Shown: positions 33,232 to 44,031, counted from the first letter of the stretch. The stretch is 64,000 nt of DNA from an uncultured Pseudomonadales bacterium (GCA_943788895.1 CALSRZ010000001.1:1-64000), one strand, 5' to 3'. Numbers and translations: made by a program. The notes: generated by a model not told the origin, from the sequence alone.

Positions 33232-36020
33232 CTATTTATCCCAATCTATAATAACCTTCACCTCGGCGTCACCCGGCGCTTGGGCGGCCGGTTGGCCGAG
33301 CTTAAAGCGCAATCCCAGCTCGGGAATATTGGCACCGCCAAAGGGAAGCTGGGGATTTAGATAGCGGTTGGGGTGAGCATCTGAGAACTCACTGACTGGC
33401 GCATAGGCCGTGCTCTGTTCGCGAACCAAACTGCTATTCTGGATGCCGTAGATAGAGGTGCCATCGGAAAATGGCTCTAGCGCAAAGGGTGCATCGCCGG
33501 AATGTCGGTTGCGCAGTACGCGATCATAGAGACGATATTCGGTGATGCCATTGCGGATTCGCAGATCAAATAGCGTCGAGACACCTTTGTATTTAAGCCT
33601 ACCGGCACCGGGCAGCAGGTCGTTAATCAATGTATAGCCATACATCAGCTGGCGACCATTCCAGTTTAATGACTCAACCGGCGGCAGGCCGTTGACCAGA
33701 GATTGACTGCAGCGCTGGCGATCTTCCACGCTGACATCACTGGCATAAAATGCAGCGCGGCGCTGGTGGCACATAACGTCGACAAATCCACTGTGCAGCC
33801 AGGGCTGAGCTTCTTGATCAAATTTGTAGAAGGTCCAGCCATCTTTATTCTGCAGATACTTGTCAGGTACGCCGGGTAGATTAAATTCCTGGGGATTGGC
33901 ATCAACTAAAAGAAGAAAGCCATTGCCCGGGCCAAATTGCGCTGGCTCGTTTTGGCTCCAGAGATATTCACCGTTGTAGTACCAGGCTAAAACGCCGGGG
34001 CGGTAGTTGGCAGTAAAGGCTTTCATCTCGCCGGACTGGTCTTTATAGAATGAGAACCCCGGCTTGGTCAAACTGGCATCGTAGTTTTTAACGCTTTTAA
34101 ATTCGGCGTAGGGATCGCGATATTCGAGCAGATAATAATGCGGTACGGCAATACGGTGCTGGCCACCGCTGATGGTGAATCCCTGACTGCTCCAGCCCTG
34201 AATGCTACCGCTTTCAAAATCTTCCAAGTAATTGATCGCTGGCAAGGCGATATTATCGATTAGTGCAGCATCTTCGACGGCGGCGCCATCGGCGAAGTAA
34301 TGGAAGCGAATAGAAACCTGTTTGCCGCGATAGGCTTCAAGATTAAATTTACCCTCAATCCACTGGGCCGTTTCGCAGGCATCCACTGCGCTGCTACCGA
34401 CGCGATCTTCAGCCATAGTTTTATCTATTTCGGGGTCGCAGCCGCTGGATATCTCGACTTTGCCATCGCCGTCCATATCACCGGATCGCCCACTAAATCC
34501 TGGAAGTGAGCCTTCACCTTCATGACCTTTTTTCGAGGGCATGCTGCTCATAGTATCCGCCGCACTGTCTTTGTCAGTGGGCAGCAGGCGCTGGTATTCG
34601 CCGCCATCGTTGCGGCTTCTATATAGAGGTAATCCCAATCCGATTCTATTTTGAACCAGGTATCAAAGGAGAGTATCAGCGGCTGCTCTGGCGCTACTTT
34701 AGTCAGGTCAAAGCTGCGGGTCAGAAAGTGATTGAGGTCATTGCCCTGTCCGGTATAGGCGGCGTATTCGCCCTGCGCCTCACCCAGAGGGCCGAGATTT
34801 AGCTCGCGTATTTTCGGTGGCAGAATCACCATTGTTGAATCGCAAACACCGGGACTGTTGATATCGCCGGCTTTATTCGACCAGCTATTCATGGTTTTCA
34901 GGTACATGGAGTGGCGCTTGTCGCCGCCAAAGCTCGGTGGTCTGACAATGCAGGGTTTCATCCAACCCAAGACCATTCGCGACCAACTGCTCATCTCTTG
35001 AGGTTGCGGCGATGCGGTTGAGGACATAACTTCCCAGGAGGCGGTGGAGTTATTGGTGGCGCGGGCATAGAGATCCGGCAGTCCCAGCGAGTGGCCAAAT
35101 TCGTGAATAAAGGTTGCTATCTCGGTATATTCAGACTGCATATTGTAGTCGTAGAGCCACAGGTCTTTTTCAATCTCCAGACCGCCGCGTCCGTTCACTA
35201 CACCCTCGAGGGTTGGACCCTTGCCGAGATCGCGGTTAATCGAGCTGCGATGAGGCCAGATACGGTCAGCACAGTCGCGCTCTGCTTGCGGCAGGCTGTC
35301 GAAAATTGAGCTGTCGGCATTGCTGGTGAATTTTTCCCCGAGTTTGTAGAGCCCCTGACAGGAGGATTGCCCCTTGCCGGCATAGACAATCACTAGGTGA
35401 TCGAGATAGCCATCGGCTTCAGAGCGATTGCCATCGCCATCAAAATCCTGTGGATCCCAAATATCGTAATCTTTCCATGGGAAGTCGGGATTGTTTTTAT
35501 AGGCTGCGCGCAGGGCATCGGCAACCAGTTCATCGGTGTGGTCATCGTTGCGCCAGCTGCCATCGGCATTTTGTATGGGTCGCCCGTAGTGAGCCAGAGG
35601 TTTGTCGACTTTGGCGATCGGCATAATCTGCCCGGTAATATTGTAGAGCCCCTTGGACTGATGGCGATAGTAGTGGGAGAGAGTGCCGGATTTGGGACGT
35701 TTAATACTGCCAGCAAATAACAGCTTCTGAAAATAGTCGCGGTTTTTGCGGTTCTGTCTTTTATGCCCAGCGAAGCGCTCGTAGCCAATTTCCGGAAACT
35801 CCACCGCAATAACCAGCAGGCGGTGAGGCCGATCTGCGGGCGCGAGAACCGGTTTTATCGAATCGGTTTTAATCTGTGGGCTGCCGAGTTTGTCGAACTG
35901 CAGGTTGGCGAGGTTGTCGATCATACGCTCTGCTTCAAGATCAATAGCGCTGATAGAGGTTGCATTAAAAATGCTCGCTAAAAAGAAAATTTTTACGCAA
36001 ATAGAGCGTTTAAAAATCAT
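33232..36020 (-). CDS. M6 family secreted metalloprotease (frameshifted)
   Basis: 929 residues after restoring one base near 34611-34620. ATG 36020 has AGGAG 6 bases before. A signal peptide covers about residues 1-25. The peptidase domain of the immune-inhibitor-A/M6 type has the zinc site FIHEFGHSLGLPDLY, preceded by DGDGNRSEADGYLDHLVIVYAG. The C-terminal 450 residues are beta-sandwich-like (FESGSIQGWSSQGF..., DMDGDGKVEI...) and may aid binding. Predicted to be secreted for degrading extracellular protein. The ABC exporter next door is divergent, so a link is not implied. Confidence 0.85.
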
Positions 36021-36132
36021 TTGTTTCTCCTGAGAAGGCTCGGATATTGTTATTATGCTCAGCTGAAGCATTGGCGGCGATCACACGCTATATCGCCCTA
36101 CATAAAGTTTATTATAGTACTCATTATCAGGG

Positions 36133-36168
36133 CTTTTTATTAGAGCTCTTTATTAGAGCTTTTATCAG
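36133..36168. repeat. 13-bp tandem repeat before the ABC transporter gene
   Basis: Units CTTTTTATTAGAG (36133-36145), CTCTTTATTAGAG (36146-36158) and CTTTTATCAG (36159-36168), ending within 10 bases of the ATG and overlapping the ribosome-binding region. Copy-number change would alter the spacing of upstream promoter elements. Confidence 0.85.
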
Positions 36169-36176
36169 GATATTAA

Positions 36177-38006
36177 ATGTTTGGCTTTTTTGAACGGCTG
36201 GTTAACCCATTTCCAGCCGAATCCCCCCAGCAGCCACCCCAGGGAATCTATCAGTTCTGCCGTTATTACACACGCGGCATAGAGCGCTGGTTGATTTTGA
36301 TGGCAATTCTTACAGCGATTACAGCGGTCTCCGAAGCGCTGCTATTTGGCATTCTCGGCCAGATAGTCGACTGGCTGGCGACCAGTGATCCGCAAACATT
36401 TTTTGCCGATTCATGGAAAACTCTGGTGGCCATGACGCTGTTTGTGCTGCTGGTTATACCTGTCTCCAGAGCACTGCACTCAATGGTGGTACATCAGACA
36501 TTAATGGGAAATTTCCCCATGACCGTGCGCTGGATGACCCACCGTTACCTGTTGAGCCAAAGCTATGGTTTCTTCCAGAATGAATTTAGCGGGCGCATTG
36601 CCACTAAAGTGATGCAGACATCACTCGCTGTGCGTGACACGGTAATGAAGCTGCTCGATGTTATGCTATTTGTGACTATCTATCTGGTGACCATGCTTAT
36701 ACTGGTTGCCAGTGCTGACCTTAGGCTCTGTGCGCCATTGATAGGCTGGCTATTGGCTTATATTTCCATACAGCGATACTTTGTGCCGAAAATGAAAAAT
36801 ATCGCTATGTTACAGGCCGATGCGCGCTCGCTGATGACCGGTCGGATAGTCGACAGTTACACCAATATTGTCACCCTTAAACTTTTCTCGCGAAGTACTC
36901 GTGAAGCCGCTTATGTCAAAGATGGCATGTCCGAATTTCTCGATACGGTTCACCCGCAGATGCGTCTGGTTACCCTGCTCAATATCTGCCTGTGGGTACT
37001 TAATATGCTGCTGGTGTTTAGCACTGGTGCATTGGGCATTTATCTCTGGACCCAGGGTTCGGTGACACCGGGTGCCATTGCGATTGTCATGAGTCTGTCG
37101 ATTCGCCTGATCAGTATGTCTCACTGGATTATGTGGGAGATCGGCGGTCTGTTTGAAAATATCGGTACGGTGCAGGATGGTATTAATTCAATCTCTATTC
37201 CTCACGGCGTTACCGATAGTAAAACTGCCACGGAACTGGTGGTGGACAGGGGTGAGATCAATTTCGATAAGGTTGATTTTGCCTATAACGAAGATGAGCG
37301 GGTTTTCGATCAGCTCGATCTGACAATTGCCCCGGGAGAAAAGGTCGGTATTGTTGGCCGCAGTGGTGCCGGTAAATCGACATTAGTCAGTCTGCTATTG
37401 CGCTTCTTTGATACTCAGAGCGGTGTATTGACTATTGATAAGCAGAATCTCAAGGAAGTGACCCAAGAGAGTTTGCGCGACAATATTGCCATGGTCACCC
37501 AGGATACGTCGCTGCTGCACAGATCGGTGCGCGAGAATATTATGTTTGGCCGCCCGGATGCCACAGAAGAGCAGATGATAGCCGCCGCCAAACAGGCCCA
37601 GGCTCATGAGTTTATTCTCAACCTGCGCGATAATAAGGGGCGCCGTGGTTACGATGCCCATGTTGGCGAGCGCGGTGTTACCCTCTCAGGTGGTCAGCGC
37701 CAGAGAGTTGCCATTGCCCGGGTGCTGTTAAAGGATGCGCCAATTCTGGTGCTCGATGAGGCGACCTCGGCACTGGATTCCGAAGTTGAGGCAACCATTC
37801 AGCAGAGTCTCAACCAGCTGATGGAAGGTAAAACAGTTATTGCCATTGCCCATCGACTGTCGACAATTGCCGCGTTGGATAAGCTGATTGTCTTTGATCA
37901 GGGGCAGATAGTAGAGCAGGGCAGCCATAAAGAATTGCTCGCCAAAAATGGACTTTATGCCAAATTGTGGAGCCACCAGTCCGGCGGCTTTTTAGGATCT
38001 GAATAA
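36177..38006 (+). CDS. ABC exporter, fused permease and ATPase
   Basis: 609 residues: six membrane helices (about 40-330) and a C-terminal ATPase with Walker A GRSGAGKST, Q-loop VTQDTS, signature LSGGQRQRVAIARVLL, Walker B ILVLDEATSALD and H-loop IAHRLST. This is a half-transporter of the MsbA/multidrug (ABCB) type that would work as a homodimer; the substrate cannot be told. It lies 21 bases ahead of yheS. Confidence 0.93.
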   Translation: MFGFFERLVNPFPAESPQQPPQGIYQFCRYYTRGIERWLILMAILTAITAVSEALLFGILGQIVDWLATSDPQTFFADSWKTLVAMTLFVLLVIPVSRALHSMVVHQTLMGNFPMTVRWMTHRYLLSQSYGFFQNEFSGRIATKVMQTSLAVRDTVMKLLDVMLFVTIYLVTMLILVASADLRLCAPLIGWLLAYISIQRYFVPKMKNIAMLQADARSLMTGRIVDSYTNIVTLKLFSRSTREAAYVKDGMSEFLDTVHPQMRLVTLLNICLWVLNMLLVFSTGALGIYLWTQGSVTPGAIAIVMSLSIRLISMSHWIMWEIGGLFENIGTVQDGINSISIPHGVTDSKTATELVVDRGEINFDKVDFAYNEDERVFDQLDLTIAPGEKVGIVGRSGAGKSTLVSLLLRFFDTQSGVLTIDKQNLKEVTQESLRDNIAMVTQDTSLLHRSVRENIMFGRPDATEEQMIAAAKQAQAHEFILNLRDNKGRRGYDAHVGERGVTLSGGQRQRVAIARVLLKDAPILVLDEATSALDSEVEATIQQSLNQLMEGKTVIAIAHRLSTIAALDKLIVFDQGQIVEQGSHKELLAKNGLYAKLWSHQSGGFLGSE

Positions 38007-38027
38007 AATACTGGTAATAAGTCCAAT

Positions 38028-39953
38028 ATGATTACATTAAGTAATGTCGAACTGCGTCGCGGCATAAAAGTCCTGTTAGAGGATGCCGAGCTGGTGGTTC
38101 ACCCCGGCCAGCATATCGGCATTATCGGTGGCAATGGCACCGGCAAGTCGAGCCTGTTTAAGCTGCTGCTCGGTCAGATTGCCCCGGATGCCGGTGATCT
38201 GTTTATTCCCTCCACCTGGCGCATTGCCCATATGGTTCAGGAATTGGCTAATTCCGAGCACAGCGCGGTCGACTATGTTCTCGATGGCGATCCTCAGGTG
38301 CGAGCCATAGAAAAAGCCATTGCCAAGGCAACTCTGGATGAGGATAACGACCGTCTGGCCCTAGAGTATGAAAAACTCGATGCCGCCAATGGTTTTGATG
38401 CCCACTATCGCGCCGAGCAATTACTCCATGGTTTAGGCTTTACTCAGGCGGAAGTTAACCGCCCGGTAAACAGTTTTTCCGGTGGTTGGCGAATACGTTT
38501 AAACCTTGCTCAGGCGCTGATGAGTCCCTCGGATTTAATGCTGCTTGATGAGCCGACTAACCACCTCGATTTGGATGCTACATTGTGGCTGGAGCAGTGG
38601 TTAAAAACTTATCCAGGAACACTGTTAATAATTTCTCACGATCGGGATTTTATCGACAATGTTGTTGAGCGTATTGTTCATCTTGAACATCAAAAAACCA
38701 ATTGTTACAAAGGCAATTATTCAACCTTTGAAAGAGTCCGTAGTGAGCGTTTAGCACTGCAGCAAGCGAGTTTTGAAAAGCAGCAAAAACGCCGAAAAGA
38801 AGTTGAAGGTTTTATTGCGCGCTTTCGTGCCAAAGCATCAAAAGCTAAACAGGCGCAGAGCCGGGTTAAAGAATTGCAGCGTATGGAAGATATTGCGCCA
38901 GCCCATATTGACTCGCCATTTAATTTTGATTTTCCATCACCCAAAAAAGCTCACAGCGCATTGGTCAATATTAGTCAGGCAGATCTGGGTTATGGCGATA
39001 AAAAAATTCTTAAGCAGGTTAATTTTGATTTGCAGCCGGGTACAAGAATTGGATTGTTAGGTCCAAACGGTGCCGGTAAATCAACCTTGATTGGCAGCTT
39101 AACCGGCGATCTAGATTTGCTCGATGGCAAACGTGTCTACGGTGAAAACATAAAAGTCGGCTACTTTGCTCAACACCAATTGGAAGTTTTAGACTTACAG
39201 GCAAGTGCCTTTCTACATATCCAAAGAATCAGCCCGAAATCAACTGAGCAGGAAATTCGCAATTTTCTCGGCGGCTTTGATTTTCACGGTGATAAAGCGC
39301 TGGAGCCGATCAAGGATTTTTCTGGTGGCGAAAAAGCCCGTGTGGCACTGGCAATTATTGTCTGGCATAAACCTAATCTATTGCTGCTCGATGAGCCTAC
39401 CAACCACCTGGACCTGGAGATGCGCCAGGCATTAACCATGGCACTGCAGGGTTATGAGGGTGCGCTGGTGGTGATCTCTCACGATCGCCATTTGTTGCGC
39501 AATACAGTGGATGAATTTTATCTGGTGGCCAATGGTTCGGTTGATGAATTTGATGGCGATCTCAACGATTATCAGCAGTGGTTGAAAAATTATAATCGGG
39601 TGCCGGATGCTGCTGCACAACCGATTATTGCAGAGACTGCAGTTGAAAATTCTGAAGTTAAAGAGGTGCTTAATAGCGCAGAGAAAAAACTTCAGCGTCA
39701 GCAGTCTGCGGAAGCACGTAAAAAACTTTCGCCGCTGACTAAAAAATCAAAAAAACTCGAAAATGAAATTGAGAAATTTCAAAAACAGCTCGCCGAAATT
39801 GAAGTGCTTTTAGCGGATGTTGAAATATATTCCGACAGCAATAAAGCGCAGCTAAAAGAGCAGTTGGATATTCAGGCAAGCGTTAAAAAATCTATCGCTG
39901 AAAAAGAAGAAACCTGGTTTGATATTCAACAGGAAATCGAGCAGCTGAGTTAA
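38028..39953 (+). CDS. yheS: ABC-F ATPase YheS
   Basis: 641 residues with two ATPase domains: Walker A GGNGTGKSS and GPNGAGKST; signatures SFSGGWRIRL and FSGGEKARV; both Walker B motifs in DEPTNHLDL. No membrane segments. ABC-F proteins act on the ribosome (E-site translation factors). The charged C-terminal coiled coil (about 540-641) matches the YheS subgroup. Confidence 0.93.
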   Translation: MITLSNVELRRGIKVLLEDAELVVHPGQHIGIIGGNGTGKSSLFKLLLGQIAPDAGDLFIPSTWRIAHMVQELANSEHSAVDYVLDGDPQVRAIEKAIAKATLDEDNDRLALEYEKLDAANGFDAHYRAEQLLHGLGFTQAEVNRPVNSFSGGWRIRLNLAQALMSPSDLMLLDEPTNHLDLDATLWLEQWLKTYPGTLLIISHDRDFIDNVVERIVHLEHQKTNCYKGNYSTFERVRSERLALQQASFEKQQKRRKEVEGFIARFRAKASKAKQAQSRVKELQRMEDIAPAHIDSPFNFDFPSPKKAHSALVNISQADLGYGDKKILKQVNFDLQPGTRIGLLGPNGAGKSTLIGSLTGDLDLLDGKRVYGENIKVGYFAQHQLEVLDLQASAFLHIQRISPKSTEQEIRNFLGGFDFHGDKALEPIKDFSGGEKARVALAIIVWHKPNLLLLDEPTNHLDLEMRQALTMALQGYEGALVVISHDRHLLRNTVDEFYLVANGSVDEFDGDLNDYQQWLKNYNRVPDAAAQPIIAETAVENSEVKEVLNSAEKKLQRQQSAEARKKLSPLTKKSKKLENEIEKFQKQLAEIEVLLADVEIYSDSNKAQLKEQLDIQASVKKSIAEKEETWFDIQQEIEQLS

Positions 39954-40068
39954 TTTATTTCTAGTAATTATTGTGCTGCAGGTTTGAAAAATTCCTCTGG
40001 CAGGCTGGATGATTGGTTTTTAACTTGGTAGCATGACCCGGTCTTTAAAGTTTTAACTGGTACTCACT

Positions 40069-40632
40069 ATGTTTGATTTTATAAAAGATGCGGACGGTAA
40101 AAGTTCTGCAGGGAAAAAATCTTCTCTTGGTTTTGGTAAAGAATCTGAGAGCAGCAATACGCCATCATCAGGAGGAAGAGCAATGATAGGTCCAACAGTT
40201 GTTATTGAAGGGAAAATTGTCAGCGGCGAAGATCTGGTTATCGAAGGTAATGTCTCTGGGAGTATCAGCGCTAAAGGCCATGAGGTCACCGTTGGTTCAG
40301 CGGGCAAATTAAAAGCCGATATCTCTGCCAAGGTAGTTCGTGTTGAAGGCAGCGTTGAGGGTGATATTTCCGGTGTCGAAAAAGTGATTATCTCCAAGAC
40401 TGGTAATGTACTGGGTAATATAGATGCGCCTCGCGTCACTCTGGAAGATGGTGCTAAATTCAAAGGCAGTATCGAGATGGATCCAGGTCAGCCAGAAGCT
40501 AAGCAGGAGGCTTCTTCACAGCAACATTCTCCACAGCAACATTCTAAAGACCAGTCAGGTAAAACTGTTGTTAAAGATAGTGCGCCCCTATCTAATGTAG
40601 GGTTTGAATCGGATAAATCCAAAGCTTCTTAA
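40069..40632 (+). CDS. bactofilin family cytoskeletal protein
   Basis: 187 residues: flexible N-terminus, then a right-handed beta-helix (about 45-145: TVVIEGKIVSGEDLVIEGNVSGSISAKG..., KVVRVEGSVEGDISGVEKVIISKTG...), and a Gln/Ser-rich tail with a QQHSP repeat. Bactofilins self-assemble into filaments near the membrane and often shape cells or localise peptidoglycan enzymes. Single gene. Confidence 0.92.
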   Translation: MFDFIKDADGKSSAGKKSSLGFGKESESSNTPSSGGRAMIGPTVVIEGKIVSGEDLVIEGNVSGSISAKGHEVTVGSAGKLKADISAKVVRVEGSVEGDISGVEKVIISKTGNVLGNIDAPRVTLEDGAKFKGSIEMDPGQPEAKQEASSQQHSPQQHSKDQSGKTVVKDSAPLSNVGFESDKSKAS

Positions 40633-40704
40633 TTGAAAGCTTCACGATAATAGCTTCTACTGCGAAGTAGGATTATTTCAGCTTTTTTATTAGGTAGATA
40701 AGGT

Positions 40705-41388
40705 GTGAGGATCAAGCGCGCTGAAAGCAACAGCCAGACCTTTAATGCAGAGTTGCACAGCAACCTTGCACCGCTGCTATTTGAAAGGGTACAGGTCGAC
40801 AAGCAGCTTGTTGTGCTGGATATCGGGCTGGCAACACCGACCACCGTTGAGCTTTTCTCTAACTTTAAGTGCAAGTTGATATTCGCTGATCTCTTCTCTC
40901 TCGAGCAGCTTTTGGGCGATTATCAGGAGAGCCTTGATATCCAAGAGAATCAGGATAATCATCAGCAGCCAAGTCATCAACAGCTGGTCGAGCAATTTAG
41001 CGCTGCTCTCAATCTCAAAGCCGGTACGCAGATCGATATCTGCCTATTCTGGGATTTCTTTAACTATCTCGATGGCACCCTGCTAAAAGCCTTTATTGCT
41101 GCACTGCAGCCCTATATGGCTGATACCACCTGTGGTTATGGACTGGGGGTTCTCAATGGCCGCTGTCAGTTGCCAAATTACCAGTACGGCATAAAAAATC
41201 TCGATAAATTAACTCAATACCCGCGCACTGATAATCAAAAGCCGGTCTACCCTCATTCCCAGCGCGACCTGAATAATCTGTTAGGATACTTTGATATTGA
41301 TAAGAGCCGATTGATGCCTGATGGTCGTGTGGAGTATTTTCTCTCTCAGGGTATTGATGCTAACTTCGTTAAAAAACCGATATTCTGA
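40705..41388 (+). CDS. hypothetical protein, possibly methyltransferase-like
   Basis: 227 residues from GTG 40705. Not recognised. VVLDIGLATPTTVELFSNFKCKLIFADLF looks like the start of a Rossmann methyltransferase fold (D-I-G..., then an acidic D at the end of strand 2). DICLFWDFFNYLD may be the motif IV strand. There is no clear SAM GxGxG loop, so activity may be lost. Its position after bactofilin suggests a structural or cell-envelope link, unproven. Confidence 0.6.
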   Translation: MRIKRAESNSQTFNAELHSNLAPLLFERVQVDKQLVVLDIGLATPTTVELFSNFKCKLIFADLFSLEQLLGDYQESLDIQENQDNHQQPSHQQLVEQFSAALNLKAGTQIDICLFWDFFNYLDGTLLKAFIAALQPYMADTTCGYGLGVLNGRCQLPNYQYGIKNLDKLTQYPRTDNQKPVYPHSQRDLNNLLGYFDIDKSRLMPDGRVEYFLSQGIDANFVKKPIF

Positions 41389-41477
41389 TAAATATATGCG
41401 TACAAATGTGTCTAAAATCGGTTAAATAAAATAAATAGTCCTATTGAGAACGGTTTAGGACACAGTTGGGGGAATCT

Positions 41478-42194
41478 ATGAAACAGGCCATTATTGTCGG
41501 AGCAAGTTCCGGTCTTGGTTGGGAGTTAGCGATCCAGTTAGCCGATAAAGGCTATCAGTTGGGCTTGATGGCCCGCCGTGAAGAGCTGTTGAATGATTTG
41601 TCCGCAGAGCTGCCCGGTAATCACTTTGTACAGGTCACCGATGTTACTCAGGCCGAGCTGGCACAGCAGCAACTTCAGGATTTAATCACCCGAATGGGCG
41701 ATGTTGAGCTAATTGTGCTGAGTTCCGGTGTTGGCCTCTTTGAGAAAAAGCTCGATTGGACCGTTGAGCGGGAGATGATTGACGTTAATGTGCGTGGCTT
41801 TGCGGCACTGGCGATAGTTTCCTATGAGCACTTTGTGCAGCGCGGGGGTGGTCATCTGGCCGGTATCTCCTCGGTAGCATCGCATCTGTTTGGCGGTTTA
41901 ACCCTCACCTATCATGCCACCAAGGCCTTTGTGTCCAATTATCTTGCCGGTATGCGCTCCCGGGCTGCGAGAACCAAACTGCCGATTACTATCACTACAA
42001 TTGAGCCGGGCTTTGTTAAAACTCCGATGGTTCAGGGCAATCCAGTATGGATGGCACCGGTGGAGAAAGGGGTTGAGCAGATGGTTAAAGGGCTTATCAA
42101 GAAAAAGAATCATCTCTATATTACCAAGCGCTGGCGGTTTGTGACTTGGGTGCTATATTTAATGCCTCAGTGGTTGCTGCGCAAGTTTGTCTAA
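41478..42194 (+). CDS. short-chain dehydrogenase/reductase
   Basis: 238 residues: Rossmann loop IIVGASSGLGWELA, the NAG position replaced by LSSGVGLF, and catalytic Ser/Tyr/Lys in ISSVAS...LTYHATKAFV. The C-terminal hydrophobic stretch (WVLYLMPQWLLRKFV) suggests membrane association. ATG 41478 is preferred to an upstream TTG in the same frame. Substrate unknown. Confidence 0.88.
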   Translation: MKQAIIVGASSGLGWELAIQLADKGYQLGLMARREELLNDLSAELPGNHFVQVTDVTQAELAQQQLQDLITRMGDVELIVLSSGVGLFEKKLDWTVEREMIDVNVRGFAALAIVSYEHFVQRGGGHLAGISSVASHLFGGLTLTYHATKAFVSNYLAGMRSRAARTKLPITITTIEPGFVKTPMVQGNPVWMAPVEKGVEQMVKGLIKKKNHLYITKRWRFVTWVLYLMPQWLLRKFV

Positions 42195-42267
42195 GCTCTT
42201 TTGTGCTCTCTTTTGCGCTCACTTTTATGTTTAAATTCTTGTTAAAAAGTAAGCGTTTACTTCTATT

Positions 42268-42972
42268 ATGATCAATTTAAATAAGGGCATTAGAGTTTCC
42301 GTCCGCAAGGGTGTAGTCGATATGCTACCCCTCAGCTTGGCGGTGCTTCCCTGGGGAATTCTATTTGGTTCTATCGCTGTTCAGCGCGGTTTTAGCTGGC
42401 TGGAAGCGCAGATGTTCTCGGCTATTATTTTTGGCGGTGCAGTGCAGATTGTCACTGTCGAGCTGATCGCCGATAACGCCTCTCTGGTAACAGTTTTATT
42501 TACCGCCTTTGTGATTAGCTCAAGACACTTTTTGTATGGCCTTTCTCTGCGCGAAAAACTCAGCCCGCAGCCGTTGCGCTGGAGACTGGGCTTGGGATTT
42601 TTGTTGACCGATGAACTGTTTGCTCTCTCTGGGCACCGCCGCGCCTATCAGGGAAAGTTGCGCCTGATCTATGGGTTGGCCGCCGGAGGCAGTTTTTACC
42701 TGGCTTGGAATCTGTGGACCTTTATTGGCATTGTCGCCGGTGCTTCACTGCCTGATCTTACTGATCTGGGGTTGGACTTTGCGATTGCCGCGACTTTTAT
42801 CGCCCTGGTGGTGCCGGAAATTAAAACATTGGCCACGCTGGCTGCGGTGATTACCGCAGCGATCTTCTCGCTGGTCTTTAGTCTCTGGGAGTTGGAATTG
42901 GGCTTGGTCTTTGCTGCTCTACTGGCAATGGCCGCAGGCTTTACAGTGCAGCAGTTAAGGAGGCCGGCATGA
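42268..42972 (+). CDS. azlC: AzlC family branched-chain amino acid exporter subunit
   Basis: 234 residues with 6-7 membrane helices and the family stretch VLPWGILFGSIAVQRGFSWLEAQ. With AzlD it exports branched-chain amino acids or analogues. Its stop overlaps the azlD ATG (ATGA), so the pair is coupled. Confidence 0.9.
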   Translation: MINLNKGIRVSVRKGVVDMLPLSLAVLPWGILFGSIAVQRGFSWLEAQMFSAIIFGGAVQIVTVELIADNASLVTVLFTAFVISSRHFLYGLSLREKLSPQPLRWRLGLGFLLTDELFALSGHRRAYQGKLRLIYGLAAGGSFYLAWNLWTFIGIVAGASLPDLTDLGLDFAIAATFIALVVPEIKTLATLAAVITAAIFSLVFSLWELELGLVFAALLAMAAGFTVQQLRRPA

Positions 42973-43283
42973 CAGTGCTGACTATTTTACTCTTGGCCTG
43001 TATTACCTTTGGCACGCGCTATCTGTTTCTTGAGGGGCGCTTGCCTGTGCGTCTGGGGTCAAATATTAAACTGTTTCTCAGCTATAGCGGCCCTGCGGTT
43101 TTAACTGCTATCACCATGCCGATTCTGTTTGTACACAAACATCAGCTGGATACTGCGGTGTCCAATCCCTATCTTTGGGGTGCGCTTGCGGCTATTGCTG
43201 CCGCTTACAAAACCGCCAATATATATTGGACAGTCGGGTTGGGTATATTGGCTTTTACTGCGGCTAGCTACCTGAATCTCTAG
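42969..43283 (+). CDS. azlD: AzlD family transporter subunit
   Basis: 104 residues, four hydrophobic helices; TRYLFLEGRLPVRLGSNIKLFLSYSGPAVL is the family core. Partner of AzlC. It is convergent with the aldolase gene 13 bases away; no clear terminator is visible between them. Confidence 0.9.
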   Translation: MTVLTILLLACITFGTRYLFLEGRLPVRLGSNIKLFLSYSGPAVLTAITMPILFVHKHQLDTAVSNPYLWGALAAIAAAYKTANIYWTVGLGILAFTAASYLNL

Positions 43284-43296
43284 TTGTTATAGCTTG

Positions 43297-44031
43297 TTAT
43301 TCTTTAAAGCTGGGATCAATCTTCTCAACAATTCTGGTCAGTGCGGCAAATTCAAGATCACCAATAGGCTGCCCCATGCTCTGCATGGTCATCAGCTGCT
43401 CAGTTCTGGCCAGCACATCGTCGCCGACAGGAATCATCGGCTTGCCGGTCGAGTCGCCAGCCACCTGGACTTCGCAGGCGCGCTGCATCGCCCAGATACT
43501 TTGAAAGGCCTCGGCAATACTGCGGCCACAGGCAAGCAGGCCATGGTTGCGCAGTATTAGCATATTTTTATCCCCCAGATTGGCCACCAGACGCGGCTTC
43601 TCATCATCCATCAGGGTGATGCCTTCAAAGTCATGGTAGGCAACGCGATTGTGTAGCAGTGCTGAGTAGAAGTTATCGTTGCGCAACCCTTCCTCGGAAC
43701 AGGCCACGGCCATGCCGGCATTCGTATGGGTGTGAGCAATACAGACTACATCCGGACGTGCGGCGTGAATGGCGGTATGGATAACAATGCCGGCCGGATT
43801 CACGGCATAGTCGGTATCTTCAACGATATTTCCGTCGATATCCACCTTAACCAGATTGGAGGCTTTGACTTCACTGTAATGCAAGCCGTAGGGGTTGATA
43901 AGAAAGTGATGCTCGTCCCCGGGCAGCTTGACGGTAATATGGTTGTAGATCAGTTCTGTCCAGCCCATATAGTCGAAAATACGATAGCAGGCGGCGAGTT
44001 GAACGCGCAATTCTTGTTCTGTCTGTGCCAT
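43297..44031 (-). CDS. class II aldolase/adducin family protein
   Basis: 244 residues. Zinc-binding His residues are visible in YNHITVK, HTHTNAG and RNHGLLACG, with Glu later. This family includes fuculose-phosphate aldolases and dehydratases, but the short catalytic loops do not fix the substrate. Its ATG overlaps the stop of the PhnA gene by one base, so they form an operon. Confidence 0.88.
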   Translation of the reverse strand: MAQTEQELRVQLAACYRIFDYMGWTELIYNHITVKLPGDEHHFLINPYGLHYSEVKASNLVKVDIDGNIVEDTDYAVNPAGIVIHTAIHAARPDVVCIAHTHTNAGMAVACSEEGLRNDNFYSALLHNRVAYHDFEGITLMDDEKPRLVANLGDKNMLILRNHGLLACGRSIAEAFQSIWAMQRACEVQVAGDSTGKPMIPVGDDVLARTEQLMTMQSMGQPIGDLEFAALTRIVEKIDPSFKE

